DNA of 64,000 nt from Clarkia xantiana subsp. parviflora (GCA_036873135.1 JAPTYO010000059.1:11959066-12023065), one strand, 5' to 3'; positions 21,966 through 32,970 are shown, counted from the first letter of the stretch. Numbers and translations: made by a program. Notes: generated by a model from the letters alone, not told the origin.

Positions 21966-22005
21966 ACGCAACAGAAAGCCTGCATTACTCAAACGAACAA
22001 GCAAG

Positions 22006-22746
22006 ATGGAAAACACATACACCATACACGGAGGCTTCAGTGCAGGGGACGAAACCTCTTACGCAAGGGAGAGGTACGCCGCCGGGAAAAGCACTTGGCG
22101 CCATCCGTGGATCACCCACAAGACCAAAAGCATGGCAAGCAACGAGCAGCCACCACCGACTAAGACAAAGAAAAGAGGACCAGGACGTCCAAGGAAAACT
22201 CCGGCCCCGGAGTCAAGCATGAGACCTCCTCCGCAGAAAGCTCAGAGAGACCCCCCGCAGAGCCAAAGCGAGGCCTCAGTCGCCTCGTCTGTGCCAACAA
22301 GAAGCGTACACTCTCGGAGTAACGCGCAAGGGGTCACACAGCAAACCGACGCTCCTCCAGGCTTCGCCCATCAAACCTTCAACACGCAGGAGCGACCATA
22401 CGGAATGCCAAATGCTGGGGCATACAATCAGGCACCAGGGGCACAGGCTGCGCCTGCAGTCACCCCAGAAATGATGGCGACACTCGAACAGCTGCTTCAT
22501 CTGAGAGAGGCCCTGCACAACCAAGGATACGGGGCGCCTCCGCCCCCTCCCGCGCAACAAGCAAATATGCCCCCGACACCAAGGCAGGCGCCTCCAATGA
22601 ATGCACCTCAGCAGAGAGGCCCTACAATCTCAAAAACCCCGATCTTTCACGGGAATGCACAGCAAAGCAGGCAATTCCCCCCAACAAGGGACAAGACAGG
22701 AGCTCTCGCACTCCCAAACACCCTACCAAGCAGGGCCATTCAATGA
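22006..22746 (+). CDS. Gag N-terminal fragment of element B with AT-hook-like motif
   Basis: A 246-residue frame runs from the first sensible ATG (22006) to TGA near 22746. It is Pro/Gln/Ala-rich and probably disordered. KKRGPGRPRK near residue 57 is a good match to the AT-hook DNA-binding motif. The segment RPYGMPNAG resembles YPYGMPEQR of the Gag N-terminus of element C, so both derive from a common Gag leader. The capsid domain, zinc knuckle and protease are missing: the frame stops and the sequence passes into non-coding repeats. It may be a truncated Gag rather than a functional protein. Confidence 0.55.
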   Translation: MENTYTIHGGFSAGDETSYARERYAAGKSTWRHPWITHKTKSMASNEQPPPTKTKKRGPGRPRKTPAPESSMRPPPQKAQRDPPQSQSEASVASSVPTRSVHSRSNAQGVTQQTDAPPGFAHQTFNTQERPYGMPNAGAYNQAPGAQAAPAVTPEMMATLEQLLHLREALHNQGYGAPPPPPAQQANMPPTPRQAPPMNAPQQRGPTISKTPIFHGNAQQSRQFPPTRDKTGALALPNTLPSRAIQ

Positions 22747-23017
22747 AGGAGCCTGGAGGCAGCCGTCTCAGACATTCCAGGGATATCAAGTTCACTCCTT
22801 GCGTAGGAAAAATCACTATGTAATGGCAAGCTACCCCGGTCCAAAACCAGGAACAAGCCACATACATCATCAACAAAGGCCCTAACTCTACACACAGAAA
22901 GGGCAAAAAATAAGAAAATCCATCAAAAGGATATCAAAGCAAGACTAAACAAAGCTCATGCCTGTATTCAAAACAGAGGGAGCGCGACGCATGCAAAAAG
23001 ACAGAACAATTTCATCA
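22747..23017 (+). other. Element B spacer
   Basis: Sequence between the gag fragment and the hairpin array. Residual codons in shifted frames are Gln/Pro-rich, suggesting decayed gag, but nothing is recognisable. Confidence 0.4.
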
Positions 23018-23930
23018 AGGATGTGAACGTACTAATCTATTCACATCCTTGCAAAAAGTCGGGGGACAGTCGGTTCCTTAGGAATCCTCCCTCGCAAACA
23101 AATGCAAGTGTCGGACGTACTAATCTATCCACACTTCGCCACAATATAAGGATGTGAACATACTAATCTATTCACATCCTTACAAAAAGTCGGGGGACAA
23201 GCGGATCATTAGGAATCCTCCCTCACAAACAAATGCAAGTGTCGGACGTACTAATCTATCCACACTTCGCCACAATACAAGGATGTGAACGTACTAATCT
23301 ATTCACATCCTTGCAAAAAGTCGGGGGACAAGCGGATCATTAGGAATCCTCCCTCGCAAACAAATGCAAGTGTCGGACGTACTAATCTATCCACACTTCG
23401 CCACAATACAAGGATGTGAATGTACTAATCTATTCACATCCTTGCAAAAAGTCGGGGACAAGCGGTTCCTTAGGAATCCTCCCTCGCAAACAAATGCAAG
23501 TGTCGGACGTACTAATCTATCCACACTTCGCCACAATACAAGGATGTGAACGTACTAATCTATTCACACCCTTGCAAAAAGTCGGGGACAAGCGGTTCCT
23601 TAGGAATCCTCCCTCGCAAACAAATGCAAGTGTCGGACGTACTAATCTATCCACACTTCGCCGCAATACAAGGATGTGGACGTACTGATCTATTCACGTC
23701 TTTGCAAAAGTCGGGGGACAAGCGGTTCCGTAGGAATCCTCCCTCGCAAACAAATGCAAGTGTCGGACGTACTAATCTATCCACGCTTCGCAAACAAACA
23801 ACTATATCAAGTATGTGAACGTACTAATCTATTTACATCCTTGTAAAGGAAGACAAGCAGTTCAACATGGATCATCCTCCTTACAAAGCCACAGGTGCCG
23901 GTAATACTAATTCATCCGCACCCCACCACC
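23018..23930 (+). repeat. ~130-bp tandem array of paired hairpins with a constant loop, element B
   Basis: Each unit holds two hairpins with the same 12-nt loop CGTACTAATCTA. Type 1 has a 12-bp stem CAAGGATGTGAA/TTCACATCCTTG; type 2 pairs AAGTGT-c-GGA with TCC-ACACTT. The order alternates for about seven units. The last type-2 copy (near 23893) has changed both arms to GGTGC-c-GG and CC-GCACC. Spacers contain 'aaaaagtcgggggaca' and 'aatcctccctcgcaaacaaa'. Confidence 0.88.
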
Positions 23931-24230
23931 AACAGAGATGCAATTTCCTAAGGAAAACCATCGGATTAAGGAAATCGACCTGTCAACAGAGCTACACTCT
24001 TCCAAAAGAGAACAAGTTATAGAGACAGCAATAAAGGAAGATGCAAAATAATACTAAGTATTATATCTTTCTAACATCTCATGTCAGGCATATATAATAT
24101 AGCAGGTCTGAAGAGTAAAGGCATCCAGCCAGCACAAAAAGTCAAGCCCGGGACACACCCCGCCATAATCTCACCCATGCAAGGGGAGCAACCATATATA
24201 CACAAGAGAGTCATATAAAACAAAGAAAGA

Positions 24231-25475
24231 TCAACCTGACCCAACATCAGGAGCACCAGAACCAAAGGCGTCAGCCATAAAAACATCATGCGCAGGGCTG
24301 CTGAAAACAACACGGCGATCGTCACCAACAGGGACGGACACCTGTCCCGTCAAACCGCTCGCTCCGCCCACATCGCCCGCTAGGATCCCCGCAATAGCCC
24401 CGAGGGCATAGCCAGTATATGGCCCAGTACTCTGGAAAGGAAAATCGGGGGCAAGAGAGTATATCCTCCTGAAGTAATCCACAGAGAAAGACTCCATACG
24501 ATCATCACGTGCCTTCTCGAGAAGTTTGGAGTAGTCAGCCGTTGTAGGAAACTCAATCATCCCAAGCTGATCACCCAGGGCAACATGAGACTCCTTAGTC
24601 TCCTTCAGCGCCACAGCATGTGCCTCCTCGTCGACCTTCTCCTGGCGCAGTAAGGCAAACAGCTCCGCCTCCAGCTGAGACGCACAATCCTGACTTCCCT
24701 TAAGATCAGCGGAAACCTTGGAAGAAGCATCTGAATGTGCGCGCGCCTTCTCCCTCAACACAGCGACATCCTGAGACAAGTGCTCATGACGACCCTGCAG
24801 ACCCCTCGTCTCCTCAACAAGCTCAACAACAAAGGATAAAAGGTTGGTCATCACAGCATTCACCTGCAACAACAACACAAGCACATCGCACACAAAGAAG
24901 CCAGACAAACATGATAGATCCAACGTAAAAATAAAACAACATACAGGAGCAAAGCGCACGAGCGACTCCTCAACACACTTCAAAGCAGCCTCAGGGTCGC
25001 GGGGGCATTTCTTGCGGTCAGCCGGTGGAACAGACCGCTGAACCACACGCACACCGACAGCAGATGTGCTCAAGGAAACATCCTTGGGAAAGCGAATAGC
25101 AGACTAAGAATAGGGAGTCCACTCGTTCCCGGACACATCCCGATCAAGCCGACACATCAGATCAGACTCGCGAAGAGCTGGAGGAGTAGGAACAACTACA
25201 CATCAAAAGCAAACACATTAGGAGAAGGCAAACTATACCAATACAACAAGAAGTCAACCACAGTCACCTGCCAAGGAAGGCACCTCCGCTGAACGACCGC
25301 TCCCCGACCGGGGGGCAGGCATGGTCGAATCCGCATACATTGGCCCCTTCCCTTTGTCACAGGAAGGAGCAAGAGGCATGCCGGCAGACATCGACCTCTT
25401 AGGATCACTCGGGAAACGGACGTTAGCATCATTCTCTCGGACAGATGCAACTCCCCCCGCCGTCGGGAGTACCAA
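24231..25475 (-). pseudogene. Broken antisense gene of element B, homologous to that of C
   Basis: Minus-strand exons correspond to the last two coding blocks of the antisense gene in C. The block ending at 24945 (ETPEVGVRV-like segment reads SAVGVRVVQRSVPPADR...ESLVRFAP) and the block 24863-24231 are joined by an intron with GTATGT donor and TGCAG acceptor. The last block is coiled-coil-like with a DYSKLLEKARDDRMESFSVDYFRRIY segment comparable to DYSTRLTQEMNQFGEYLVDHIYRI in C. The upstream block carries an in-frame TAG (25104-25106) just after EWTPYS. Basic, Pro/Ser-rich sequence at 25254-25475 may be the third block. The Transposase_28-like first block is missing; other sequence lies there instead. 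Confidence 0.6.
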
Positions 25476-25633
25476 GCCTGCAAAGACAACCGCAAAAAGA
25501 CCATTAGCATGTTAGCATGGGGAAAAATCTCAACGAAACCTTTAAAGGCACAAGTCCCATACCCGGGCCAACAGGAGGAGTGTCGCCGAGGCCGGGAACA
25601 GTCTGAGGAAATCCGCCTGCGACTCCGCCCTGT

Positions 25634-25655
25634 ACACTTGGCGCCGTTTTCGGGG
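25634..25655 (+). other. Internal PBS-like motif in element B
   Basis: 'acacttggcgccgttttcggggaac' (20-base core CTTGGCGCCGTTTTCGGGGA) resembles an LTR/PBS junction and is closer to the tRNA-Asp type site than the real PBS of B. It lies where the first part of the antisense gene should be, which suggests that 5' sequence of another element was patched in here. Confidence 0.4.
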
Positions 25656-25984
25656 AACACAACGACAAGTCATGGCGTACCACTGTTATTCTAAGATCGT
25701 CAGTTTACAAGATTTGGGAGAGTCGTGTGAAGCGCATACACCTCCTACCAAACACGCACATCTGCGAAGCGCGTGCACCTCCTACCAAACGCGAGTACAT
25801 CGACGCTCTAAGAGGAGGAGTAACACCTCTCGCTCAGAAACTAAGTATAGTAGCAACGGGCTCTAGGTGCAGCACTGCGCGCACAACATCGCACGCGCGT
25901 ACACGTCGACATGGCAATATGAGATTTACCACCTCACATAAAAAGAACCTAACAGATACACTTAGTGGCTATCACGTCCACGCA

Positions 25985-26165
25985 TCTCGAAGTAGCGGTC
26001 GCTAGACACACTCTACCTTGGGGAAAATAAAGTAGCGGTCGCTAGACACACTCTACCTTGAGGAAAACCAAGTAGCGGTCGCTAGACACACTCTACCTTG
26101 GGGAAAGCCAAGTAGCAGTCGTGGAATGCACCCAACTTTGGAAAAACCAAGTAGCAGTCATGGAA
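25985..26165 (+). repeat. ~45-bp tandem array, element B
   Basis: Four units share 'agtagcggtcgctagacaca' and 'ctctaccttggggaaa'. Each contains the small palindrome TAGCG-gt-CGCTA; the last two units have diverged to 'gtagcagtcgtggaa' and 'gtagcagtcatggaa'. A run of about 14 G lies at 26268-26283, and an alternating 'gcgcacatacaagcgcacac' stretch at 26395-26475. Confidence 0.75.
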
Positions 26166-26529
26166 CACACCCTACTTCGGGAGATCCCAGTAACCATCGA
26201 CATGGGAGACAACTACATATCTATGAGACTCGTTAGTCTCTACTTATCACATAGCGAACACCCCACGAGGGGGGGGGGGGGGGCAACCCCCTGTACATAT
26301 CAACCACTATGACGACACCTACTCTACGTCGTCATCAAGCCTATAGTGACAACATGCATGGCAACAGACAAGGAAAAAATTCTAAGTGTTGGAACAAGCG
26401 CGCACATACAAGCGCACACATACACGCGCGCACATACAAGCGCACACATACACGCGCGCACATACAAGCGCACGCATACTCAGCTAGCACGCATATGGAT
26501 GGTAGTATGGGCATGAAAGAAAGAGCCAA

Positions 26530-26815
26530 TCAAGGAACATTTTCTAAGTGTTCCACCATGTCAGCAGTCGACTTATGACGAGGTGTCGACTATTAAGGAA
26601 CATTTTCTAAGTGTTCCACCATGTCAGCAGTCGACATATGACGAGGTGTCGACTATCAATGAATATTTCTAAGTGTTCCACCATGTCAGCAGTCGACTTA
26701 TGACGAGATGTCGACTATCAAAGGATGTTTTCTAAGTATTCCACTATGGCAGCAGTCGACATATGACAAAGTGTCGACCATCAAGAAATACTTTCTAAGT
26801 ATTTTCCTATGACGG
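26530..26815 (+). repeat. ~62-bp tandem hairpin array, element B
   Basis: About five units each contain two inverted repeats. One is GGAACA-tttctaag-TGTTCC, whose stem changes to GAATA/TGTTC in the third unit and to AAATACTT/AAGTATTT in the last, with the TTTCTAAG core kept. The other is AGTCGAC-12 nt-GTCGACT. Confidence 0.8.
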
Positions 26816-27582
26816 CAATCAACGGCAGTTGACAAAGATCAAATAACGACAACCATGGTAACGAGTCATTAGGCTAGCGCTATCACGTCACTACAAACAC
26901 CTCTACTCCGGGGGCAATACTATATCAACAAGGGCCTCATCTCTCGGCATATACGTTGCGAACATACCCCGTTCGTCAACGACGCGGCGGATGCATCACA
27001 CCTCGCAAGCTTAGGACCCGCGCGTCCGTGATACACGCTCCCTCATAAGTGTGTGGGTAATCCTTTACCTGTCTCTATTTTTTCTAAGTCTTTTAATACA
27101 TGACTATGCATCCTTTACACATACGTCATACACACGTCATCGTCATGCATTGCACACATCCATGATTTACATCCATGATTTTTCATATCAAGTCCATCAC
27201 ATGTGATTTTCCAAACCCGGCGGTATTTCGTTTACTAAAACTTTCATGAGTGGTTATCACTTTGATACATTTAGTCGTGGCATGAACTTTCCATATTCCT
27301 TTGATCATCGTGCAAACCCGGAAAATTTCATGTGCGCTCACGCCTTACTTCTCCCAAAATCACATTTATCATATTACTCGTAGTCCGTTGTGCTACTAAC
27401 CCTTTGCGCAGTTATCAAGCGTGACCATCTCAAGAAACTAAGGCAAGGAGCTCGTCTGAGCCGCGCATATCCACCCTTGGTAAGTCAGAACCCAAGGTGA
27501 GCAGACGACCCGAATCACGCGTACACCCTATCTTAAAATAGAGTTAAATAAAGGTCAAGCCGTTATTTAACTCGGGGGCAAG
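26816..27582 (+). other. Element B 3' non-coding region
   Basis: No gene is visible. The sequence ends with 'ttatttaactcgggggcaag', whose G-rich part is the likely polypurine tract for B. Confidence 0.5.
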
Positions 27583-28385
27583 TGATGGATATACGCATGA
27601 TTCGGGCTCGGTTTTAAATTATTCGGACCTCGTACACGCACGAGACCCACTACAAAACCCGATTTCGAGCTAACCGGGGGAAACCGGGCAAGTCGCGAAC
27701 TTGCCCGGCACCCCCGGGGGGCTTACCCGGAAATTCCGGGTAAGCCTAGCTTACCCGGAATTTCCGGGTAAGTCCCAGCTTACCCGGAATTCCGGGTAAG
27801 TTTAACACCCGGGGGGTGTCGCGCACACCCCCCATTTCGTCTCGAATGTATAGGAGACCCGATTTTTAACTAACTCCTATATGTCCGAGACCTATGTTTC
27901 AAAGGCGCGCGCGTCCCGCTCGTGACAGCCGCCTGAGACGCGAGTCAGAGTCCTTTTTCCGAAGCTCTCCCCTGCATCCCGGTTCACATTTCCACATTGA
28001 ACCGGGTCAAAACCGGTTTACGGTCCAAGGTTGCCTATAAATAGCCACCTTGGGGGTAAACATTTTCAAGTCACTTTCGGGGTGAGAATCAAGAAAAGCT
28101 CTGACCTCTCTCTAAAAACTCTCTTTCTCTCTCTAGAAACCATCTGATGTTGATCGTCGGAGCGAGCGCACCAAGCACCCCCCCCCTCTCCACGGGTGTT
28201 GCTTGGTAATGCTCCTCTCGCAGGTGCAGAAGGACGGTGTTTTAGAGAGCCCGTAGGACTTACCGCTGTTCTGAAGACGAAGTTAAGGCCCGTACCCGAC
28301 TCTAGAGAACGGACTTGGCTCACACCTACCCCGAAGACTTCGACGAGTTATCCAGCGGGCAACCCGCAGTAACTTGGTCGAAACA
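27583..28385 (+). repeat. 3' LTR of element B
   Basis: This 803-bp LTR starts TGATGGATATACGCATG and ends GGTCGAAACA. TATAAATA is at 28036-28043. It has three palindrome units of the 'cttacccggaatttccgggtaag' type (about 27720-27800), against two in the 5' LTR. It is otherwise almost identical to 10420-10489 plus 21242-21945. Confidence 0.92.
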
Positions 28386-28390
28386 GTTTT

Positions 28391-29386
28391 CGTCTTCTAG
28401 TGCCCTTCCAAAATTCAGATCTCCCGCCCCTGCGTGGCTGATTCCGGTGACCGGCGCCCCTGCCCTCCGGGCCGTCACCACGACGCCACGCCGCTCCTGC
28501 TGTGTCATACTCCGACCACCCGCTGCCGGACCGCCTTGCTGCCGCGTCGAACTCCCCTTTTCCTGCAGAGCCTGTCCTTGCTGTGGCTGTGCCGGAGCTC
28601 CCAGGTCTATCACCGGTCGTCGTTCGCTGTCCACGCCGCTGCAGCGCCTCCCGCTGTCCCAGCCAGAGCCCCGCGCCGTCCCGAGCTCCGCCACGCCGTC
28701 CTCGATCGAAGCCGCCGTGCTGCCAAACATCCACCACCGGTGACCATCTTCTTCCCAGCAGGTAAGCCGTAATTCACTTTTTTTATTTATTTATTTAAAT
28801 ATTATACTATATTATTATATTTAGTATCTTATTTATTTAGTTATTCGTTATTGTATTTCTGTTAATTTATTATCATATTATAATTAATTAAGTCTTTTAA
28901 ATGTAATTGGTTAAAGTTTGATTGGGTAAATCGTGTATATATGTTAAATTTATGTTGTGTTTTTGTATAAATTTGAGCATGTTTAATAATTTTGATATTT
29001 TTTAGATTTCGTTTTAAATTAAGAGTTATCAATTACAATTAGTCTTAGACTAGGTAGATATTAGATAATAATTTTGCATATGATAAAAATTTAATCTTGA
29101 CATAGTTAAATTACTATGACATAACCTATATTTAGATAATTAAATTGGCAAATTGAGTGAATTTGAGTACCGAAATGACGTGATTAAAAATTATATTTTT
29201 AATTCATAATAGGACCCCCCGGATCCAAAACTTCTAATCGCAGACCGATTTTATATCTAGGCGTTTAATCCGTTATTTACTTAGGTAATTTAGGATTCTA
29301 GTTAGCCTTAATTAACTAGTGGCGACTCTTTTAAAAATCCACGTTTTCAAAACGTGATTCGCCGTAGTTTAAATTTAGGTCTGACA
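28391..29386 (+). repeat. 3' LTR of element A, second segment
   Basis: The LTR of A resumes after the GTTTT duplication at 28386-28390 and matches 2714-3704, including the GC-rich island and the terminal CTGACA. The next five bases, AATAA, match those before the 5' LTR and close element A. Confidence 0.92.
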
Positions 29387-29391
29387 AATAA

Positions 29392-30295
29392 ATAATATTT
29401 AGTACTTAGCGCCAAAAAAAAGTTAGTACTTACAATAATAAATAAATAAATATATATACAATATAAATTTAAGAGATGGTGCAAAGGTAGTGCCCTGCAC
29501 GTTGTTTCTTGGACTTGAGATGTTTGTTTGTTTTTTTTCCTGTGGGAGAGTTCTCGGTAGGACTCTATTAGAAATGACAACAGTCGTAACATATTTGTTC
29601 CACTGTTAAATTAAGTTATATTTATATTGAATTCGTTCCTAAATAAAAATAAAGTTCTGGCCGTAAATATATTTTTATTTTCATTCCCCCGGCTTGAAAT
29701 GTGTATTGTGGGCTGACTATGTTTTTCAAAATTGAGAACATATATATATATTTTGATCTAAAATTCTGAATGTCTGGCTTTTGGTGGCAAAGAAGAGAAT
29801 GAGTCCTGCCCACAAAAAAGCGAGTGGGTGACTAGATAAGAAGATATGGATTGTGTCATCGCCTTCAAAAAGTACACCCTTATCCTCTTTCCTTCCCTTT
29901 CCTTTCCTAGTAGTATGGGAAACCTAGCCTCCATTAGTTATTGATAAGTAGTAAGTCTACACATACCCAAACTTTATTATTATTATCTAATCATTAATTA
30001 ATTAATTATATATTACGCAAGAGTCAAGGCAGATAAAGACCTTATCTCACCACCTACCTACGTGTCTATGCGTGTATATATATATAAATTCACACTCCAC
30101 TCTCTTGAATAGAAAAGAAACAACCTAGCTAATATATAATTAGTACTCCACCAAGATAACAAGACTAAAACAAACACCACTCTCTCTCTCTACTTAATTT
30201 GCGTTATTCTCCAATTCATTCATCATCATCTTCATCCACGGCCAGTAGCTAGGTAGGGTTTTGAGAAAAATAGGCCGTCACTGCAGCTAGCAGAT
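29392..30295 (+). promoter_or_regulatory. Upstream region of the OXS3-like gene
   Basis: Host intergenic DNA between element A and the gene. A TATATAAAT box lies at 30081-30088, about 210 bp before the start codon, followed by a CT-rich leader ('ctctctctctctac', 30180-30193) typical of plant 5' UTRs. Element A therefore inserted about 0.9 kb upstream of this gene. Confidence 0.55.
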
Positions 30296-30770
30296 ATGGA
30301 TCATGAGGAGGATTATAAAAGATCAGATTCATCATCGATAGGTTCTTCGTCTTCGTTAGACATGGCGAATCATGAGGAGGAGGAAGAAGTGTCATCCTCC
30401 TCGGAAGGGCCCCTTTACGAGCTATCAGATCTCATGGCTCAACTTCCAATCAAGTAAGTCACCATTTAATTAATATTCAAATGAAATCAAAATAATTGAA
30501 CTTGTTGTGATAATCATACTAATTAATACTAATGAATTGTGCAGAAGGGGGTTATCCAAGTTCTACAATGGGAAATCGGAGTCGTATACATCTCTAATGG
30601 GTGTGAGGAGCATAGAGGATCTTTTGAAGAAGAAGAAGAAAGATAGATGGGGGTTGTGTAAACAGAGGTTGAACAAGAATAAGAAGAAAGTGTTTAGTCC
30701 CAAAGCTACCATTTCAAAGAAGATGAAACAGTGTCCAAGGGGTCCTAATTCTATCCATCCCCTCTTCTAA
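30296..30770 (+). CDS. OXIDATIVE STRESS 3-like protein (OXS3/O3L family)
   Basis: Two exons, 30296-30453 and 30545-30770, with intron ends GTAAGT and GTGCAG, give 127 residues. The N-terminus is acidic and Ser-rich (SSSIGSSSSLDM, HEEEEEVSSSSEGPLYELSDLM). The exon junction falls inside the conserved family motif LPIKRGLSKFYNGKSESYTSL, followed by a ...VRSIEDLLKK block and a Lys-rich, nuclear-localisation-like stretch. This arrangement is characteristic of the small plant OXS3 family, whose founding member raises tolerance to cadmium and oxidative stress and is nuclear and chromatin-associated. The basic C-terminus (KNKKKVFSP) supports nuclear location. The gene appears intact with a proper stop. 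No other member or partner gene is adjacent. I am confident in the family, not in the specific paralogue. Confidence 0.85.
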
Positions 30771-32210
30771 CCCTCTCTTTCTTCTACATGCCTCCCTCAA
30801 TTTTTTATTTTATTCTTGTCATTTTCAGTTCAGATAGGGTTGAGAAATATTGTGCATACAAGGCTTTTGAGTAGGTTTTTGGAGTTCGTGTCTTGTGGGC
30901 CATTTTTCTTTTTATTATATGAATGAATGAATGATTGAAGAAGGAAGCTTTGGTTATTGGCAAATTGGTAGCTAGGTTATTTGATCAGGCAGGCATGCAT
31001 GCAATGGATGAGATTGATTGATTGTTATAACAGATAGATAGATCATGCTTCATCATACTACACGATGGCCGTGTCTAGTTTCCCGTTCTGCCCCTCTCTC
31101 TGTCCGAAGCAGCCGCAACCGCCTCTCTCCCGTAACCCCATAATACTCATTTTCAATGCCAATGTGTTGATATTTGCTACTTCATCTTTCATTCAATTAA
31201 CAATTCCAACCAAATTTTTGAATTTTAATTATTTAAACTAAGTAAATTATTGCATCCATCATAATTTGCATCAAGTTAGATAGATACTTAACAAACGTTG
31301 ACCATGTGAGTCAACATCAAAATAATTTCTTAATTAAAAAAAATTATAGTTGAAATTGAGCAACTGTCTAATTATAGTATTCAATTGAAAATATATCGTT
31401 GAAATTCTTTCAATTTTTTTCTCTCAAATTCATCTTGAGGAAACATTAAAACATCTTATATAGTCAAAACATGCTCATGCTATGTCAGTTTGGTAGAAAA
31501 TGAATCGGATGTAGTAATTTGTCAAAAATGGAATTTCATGTAGGTAATTTAAACATAAAATAAAAAATTGAATAGATCTGTATTGCTTATTTTGGTGTTT
31601 ATATGTAGTGTTATACAATTTGTTTACTCACTAATGAAGATCTATATATACATGAGCACTTTTTCTATGATTTCTTTGTGTTATATTTGTCACGCCTCTA
31701 AGCCCGAGCGACTGTTCTCACTAAGCCCAACCCAGCTTAACAGAGCCCGTGAAAATGAGAAATTCATGTTGGACTTGAATAGTACCTCTCTTATTTATTA
31801 TAACTCCAAATCTCTAATTTCAATCGATGTGGTATACAAATATGAGGTATTACAATATCTTAATAGTAGTTTAGTTACACCTACAAACAAAATGAAAACT
31901 TAATGTTTTATGGTTCAAAAATGCTGAATCTCGTATAAACTATTATTTTTCGGGGCTATTCGGTAAAAGTTCTTTAGCTTGAACAAATGCATTTTGTACA
32001 CAGGATGTAAGAAGAATCCGTTTGATTTGATGGAATAATTTATTTTTAGATGTAATACCGTATCCATTGATCATGTAGCCCGATTTGGTTATTAATCAAA
32101 GCAATCCATTGTCCCAAATGAAGTTCCAATTTCCACGGGTTACTTACATTACACACTAAACCAGAAATGCTGCGTCTCCGATCTCAACCTAAAAGATAGT
32201 AAGCATGTTT
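30771..32210. other. Intergenic DNA after the OXS3-like gene
   Basis: Probable 3' UTR to about 30950, then AT-rich spacer. No further gene is supported. The last bases TGTTT (32206-32210) are the target-site duplication of the next element. Confidence 0.55.
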
Positions 32211-32970
32211 TGTTGGATTTTGGCTATTTTTTTTTTTTAATAAAATTGGTTTTGGGCTGGTTTTTGGACTAATAGTTTAAGCCCAATTTTTTAAATTAAG
32301 CCCAACTATTTTTAGCCCAAATTTGAGTGAGTGGAATTGTGAAAAACATTTTGTACCACATCGAATAGATGAACTCTCCTCCTCCCTTCTCTCCTCCTAT
32401 ATAAAGGAGTCTTCCTCTTCACTTTTTTGGTAGAAGAAAATGAGATTTCTTCCTTTTGGTTGAGTATCCGATATTTTCGGAATCCATATTTTTGGAATCC
32501 TAGTTATATTTTCTCCTCCTCTGTTCTTCGTGTTGACGAATTGCAGAGTTCATCCTAGGTTGTTATCGACTCATGTCGTTCGACCTTTCTAGTTATTTTT
32601 AGCCGTTGTCGTCGGCTTTCTTGTTCTTTGTTTGAGTTCAGGTATTGAGTTCGGTTCGGTCGAACGTGTTGCATGCATAACACGTTTCGATGACACTGTT
32701 GAATCCTGGGAGGTGATCACCCCTTGTATAAACCCCTTTGCATAACCCGAGGGTGGGGAGGGGCGGGCCTCAGTATAAAAAATACGTATTCGTTTTGTGT
32801 CGATTTTACGTATAATTTCGGTGTTGCCTATATTTTGCATGTTAACTGGTATAGTTACTTCTAAGTAACCGAAATTTGACTAATTGCTTTTTAGTCATTG
32901 AATTTTAGAATATTGCATTTTGGTCCTCGGACTTTGTAAATTTGCATATTTACCTTCAATATTTCCAACA
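32211..32970 (+). repeat. 5' LTR of the copia element
   Basis: This 760-bp LTR has a TATATAAAG-type TATA box near 32398 ('cctatataaaggagtc') and ends TTTCCAACA. It matches 38069-38858. Confidence 0.9.

Larger units (their letters stand above)
10420..28385 (+). mobile_element. Element B: non-autonomous Tat/Retand-like LTR retrotransposon inside A
   Basis: B is bounded by GTTTT duplications (10415-10419 and 28386-28390). Its 5' LTR is split by element C: 10420-10489 and 21242-21945. Its 3' LTR is 27583-28385. Without C the element is about 7.2 kb. The interior has a PBS, a gag N-terminal reading frame, a hairpin array, a broken antisense gene and further short repeats, with no protease, RT, RNase H or integrase. 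The sequence 'ctcgggggcaag' just before the 3' LTR is the likely polypurine tract. The LTR start TGATGGATATACG is shared with C, so B and C are relatives. Confidence 0.88.
2259..29386 (+). mobile_element. Element A: non-autonomous Tat/Ogre-like LTR retrotransposon, outermost of the nest
   Basis: The element is bounded by AATAA at 2254-2258 and 29387-29391. The 5' LTR is 2259-3704. The 3' LTR is split into 9966-10419 and 28391-29386 by insertion of element B; together these total about 1,450 bp, matching the 1,446-bp 5' LTR. Without B and C the element is about 9.2 kb. The LTR starts TGTAAGCACTCGATTTTGAC (TATAAACACTCG in the 3' copy) and ends CTGACA. A PBS of the type seen in Ogre/Tat elements follows the 5' LTR. 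The 6.3-kb interior holds no gag or pol; it consists of three different diverged tandem arrays plus a hAT MITE. This fits a large non-coding LTR derivative that would need enzymes from another element. Confidence 0.85.

Noticed and set aside
23018..23930. CRISPR-like array of regular repeats
   Set aside because: The context is a plant retrotransposon; the 'spacers' are themselves repeated and no cas genes exist.
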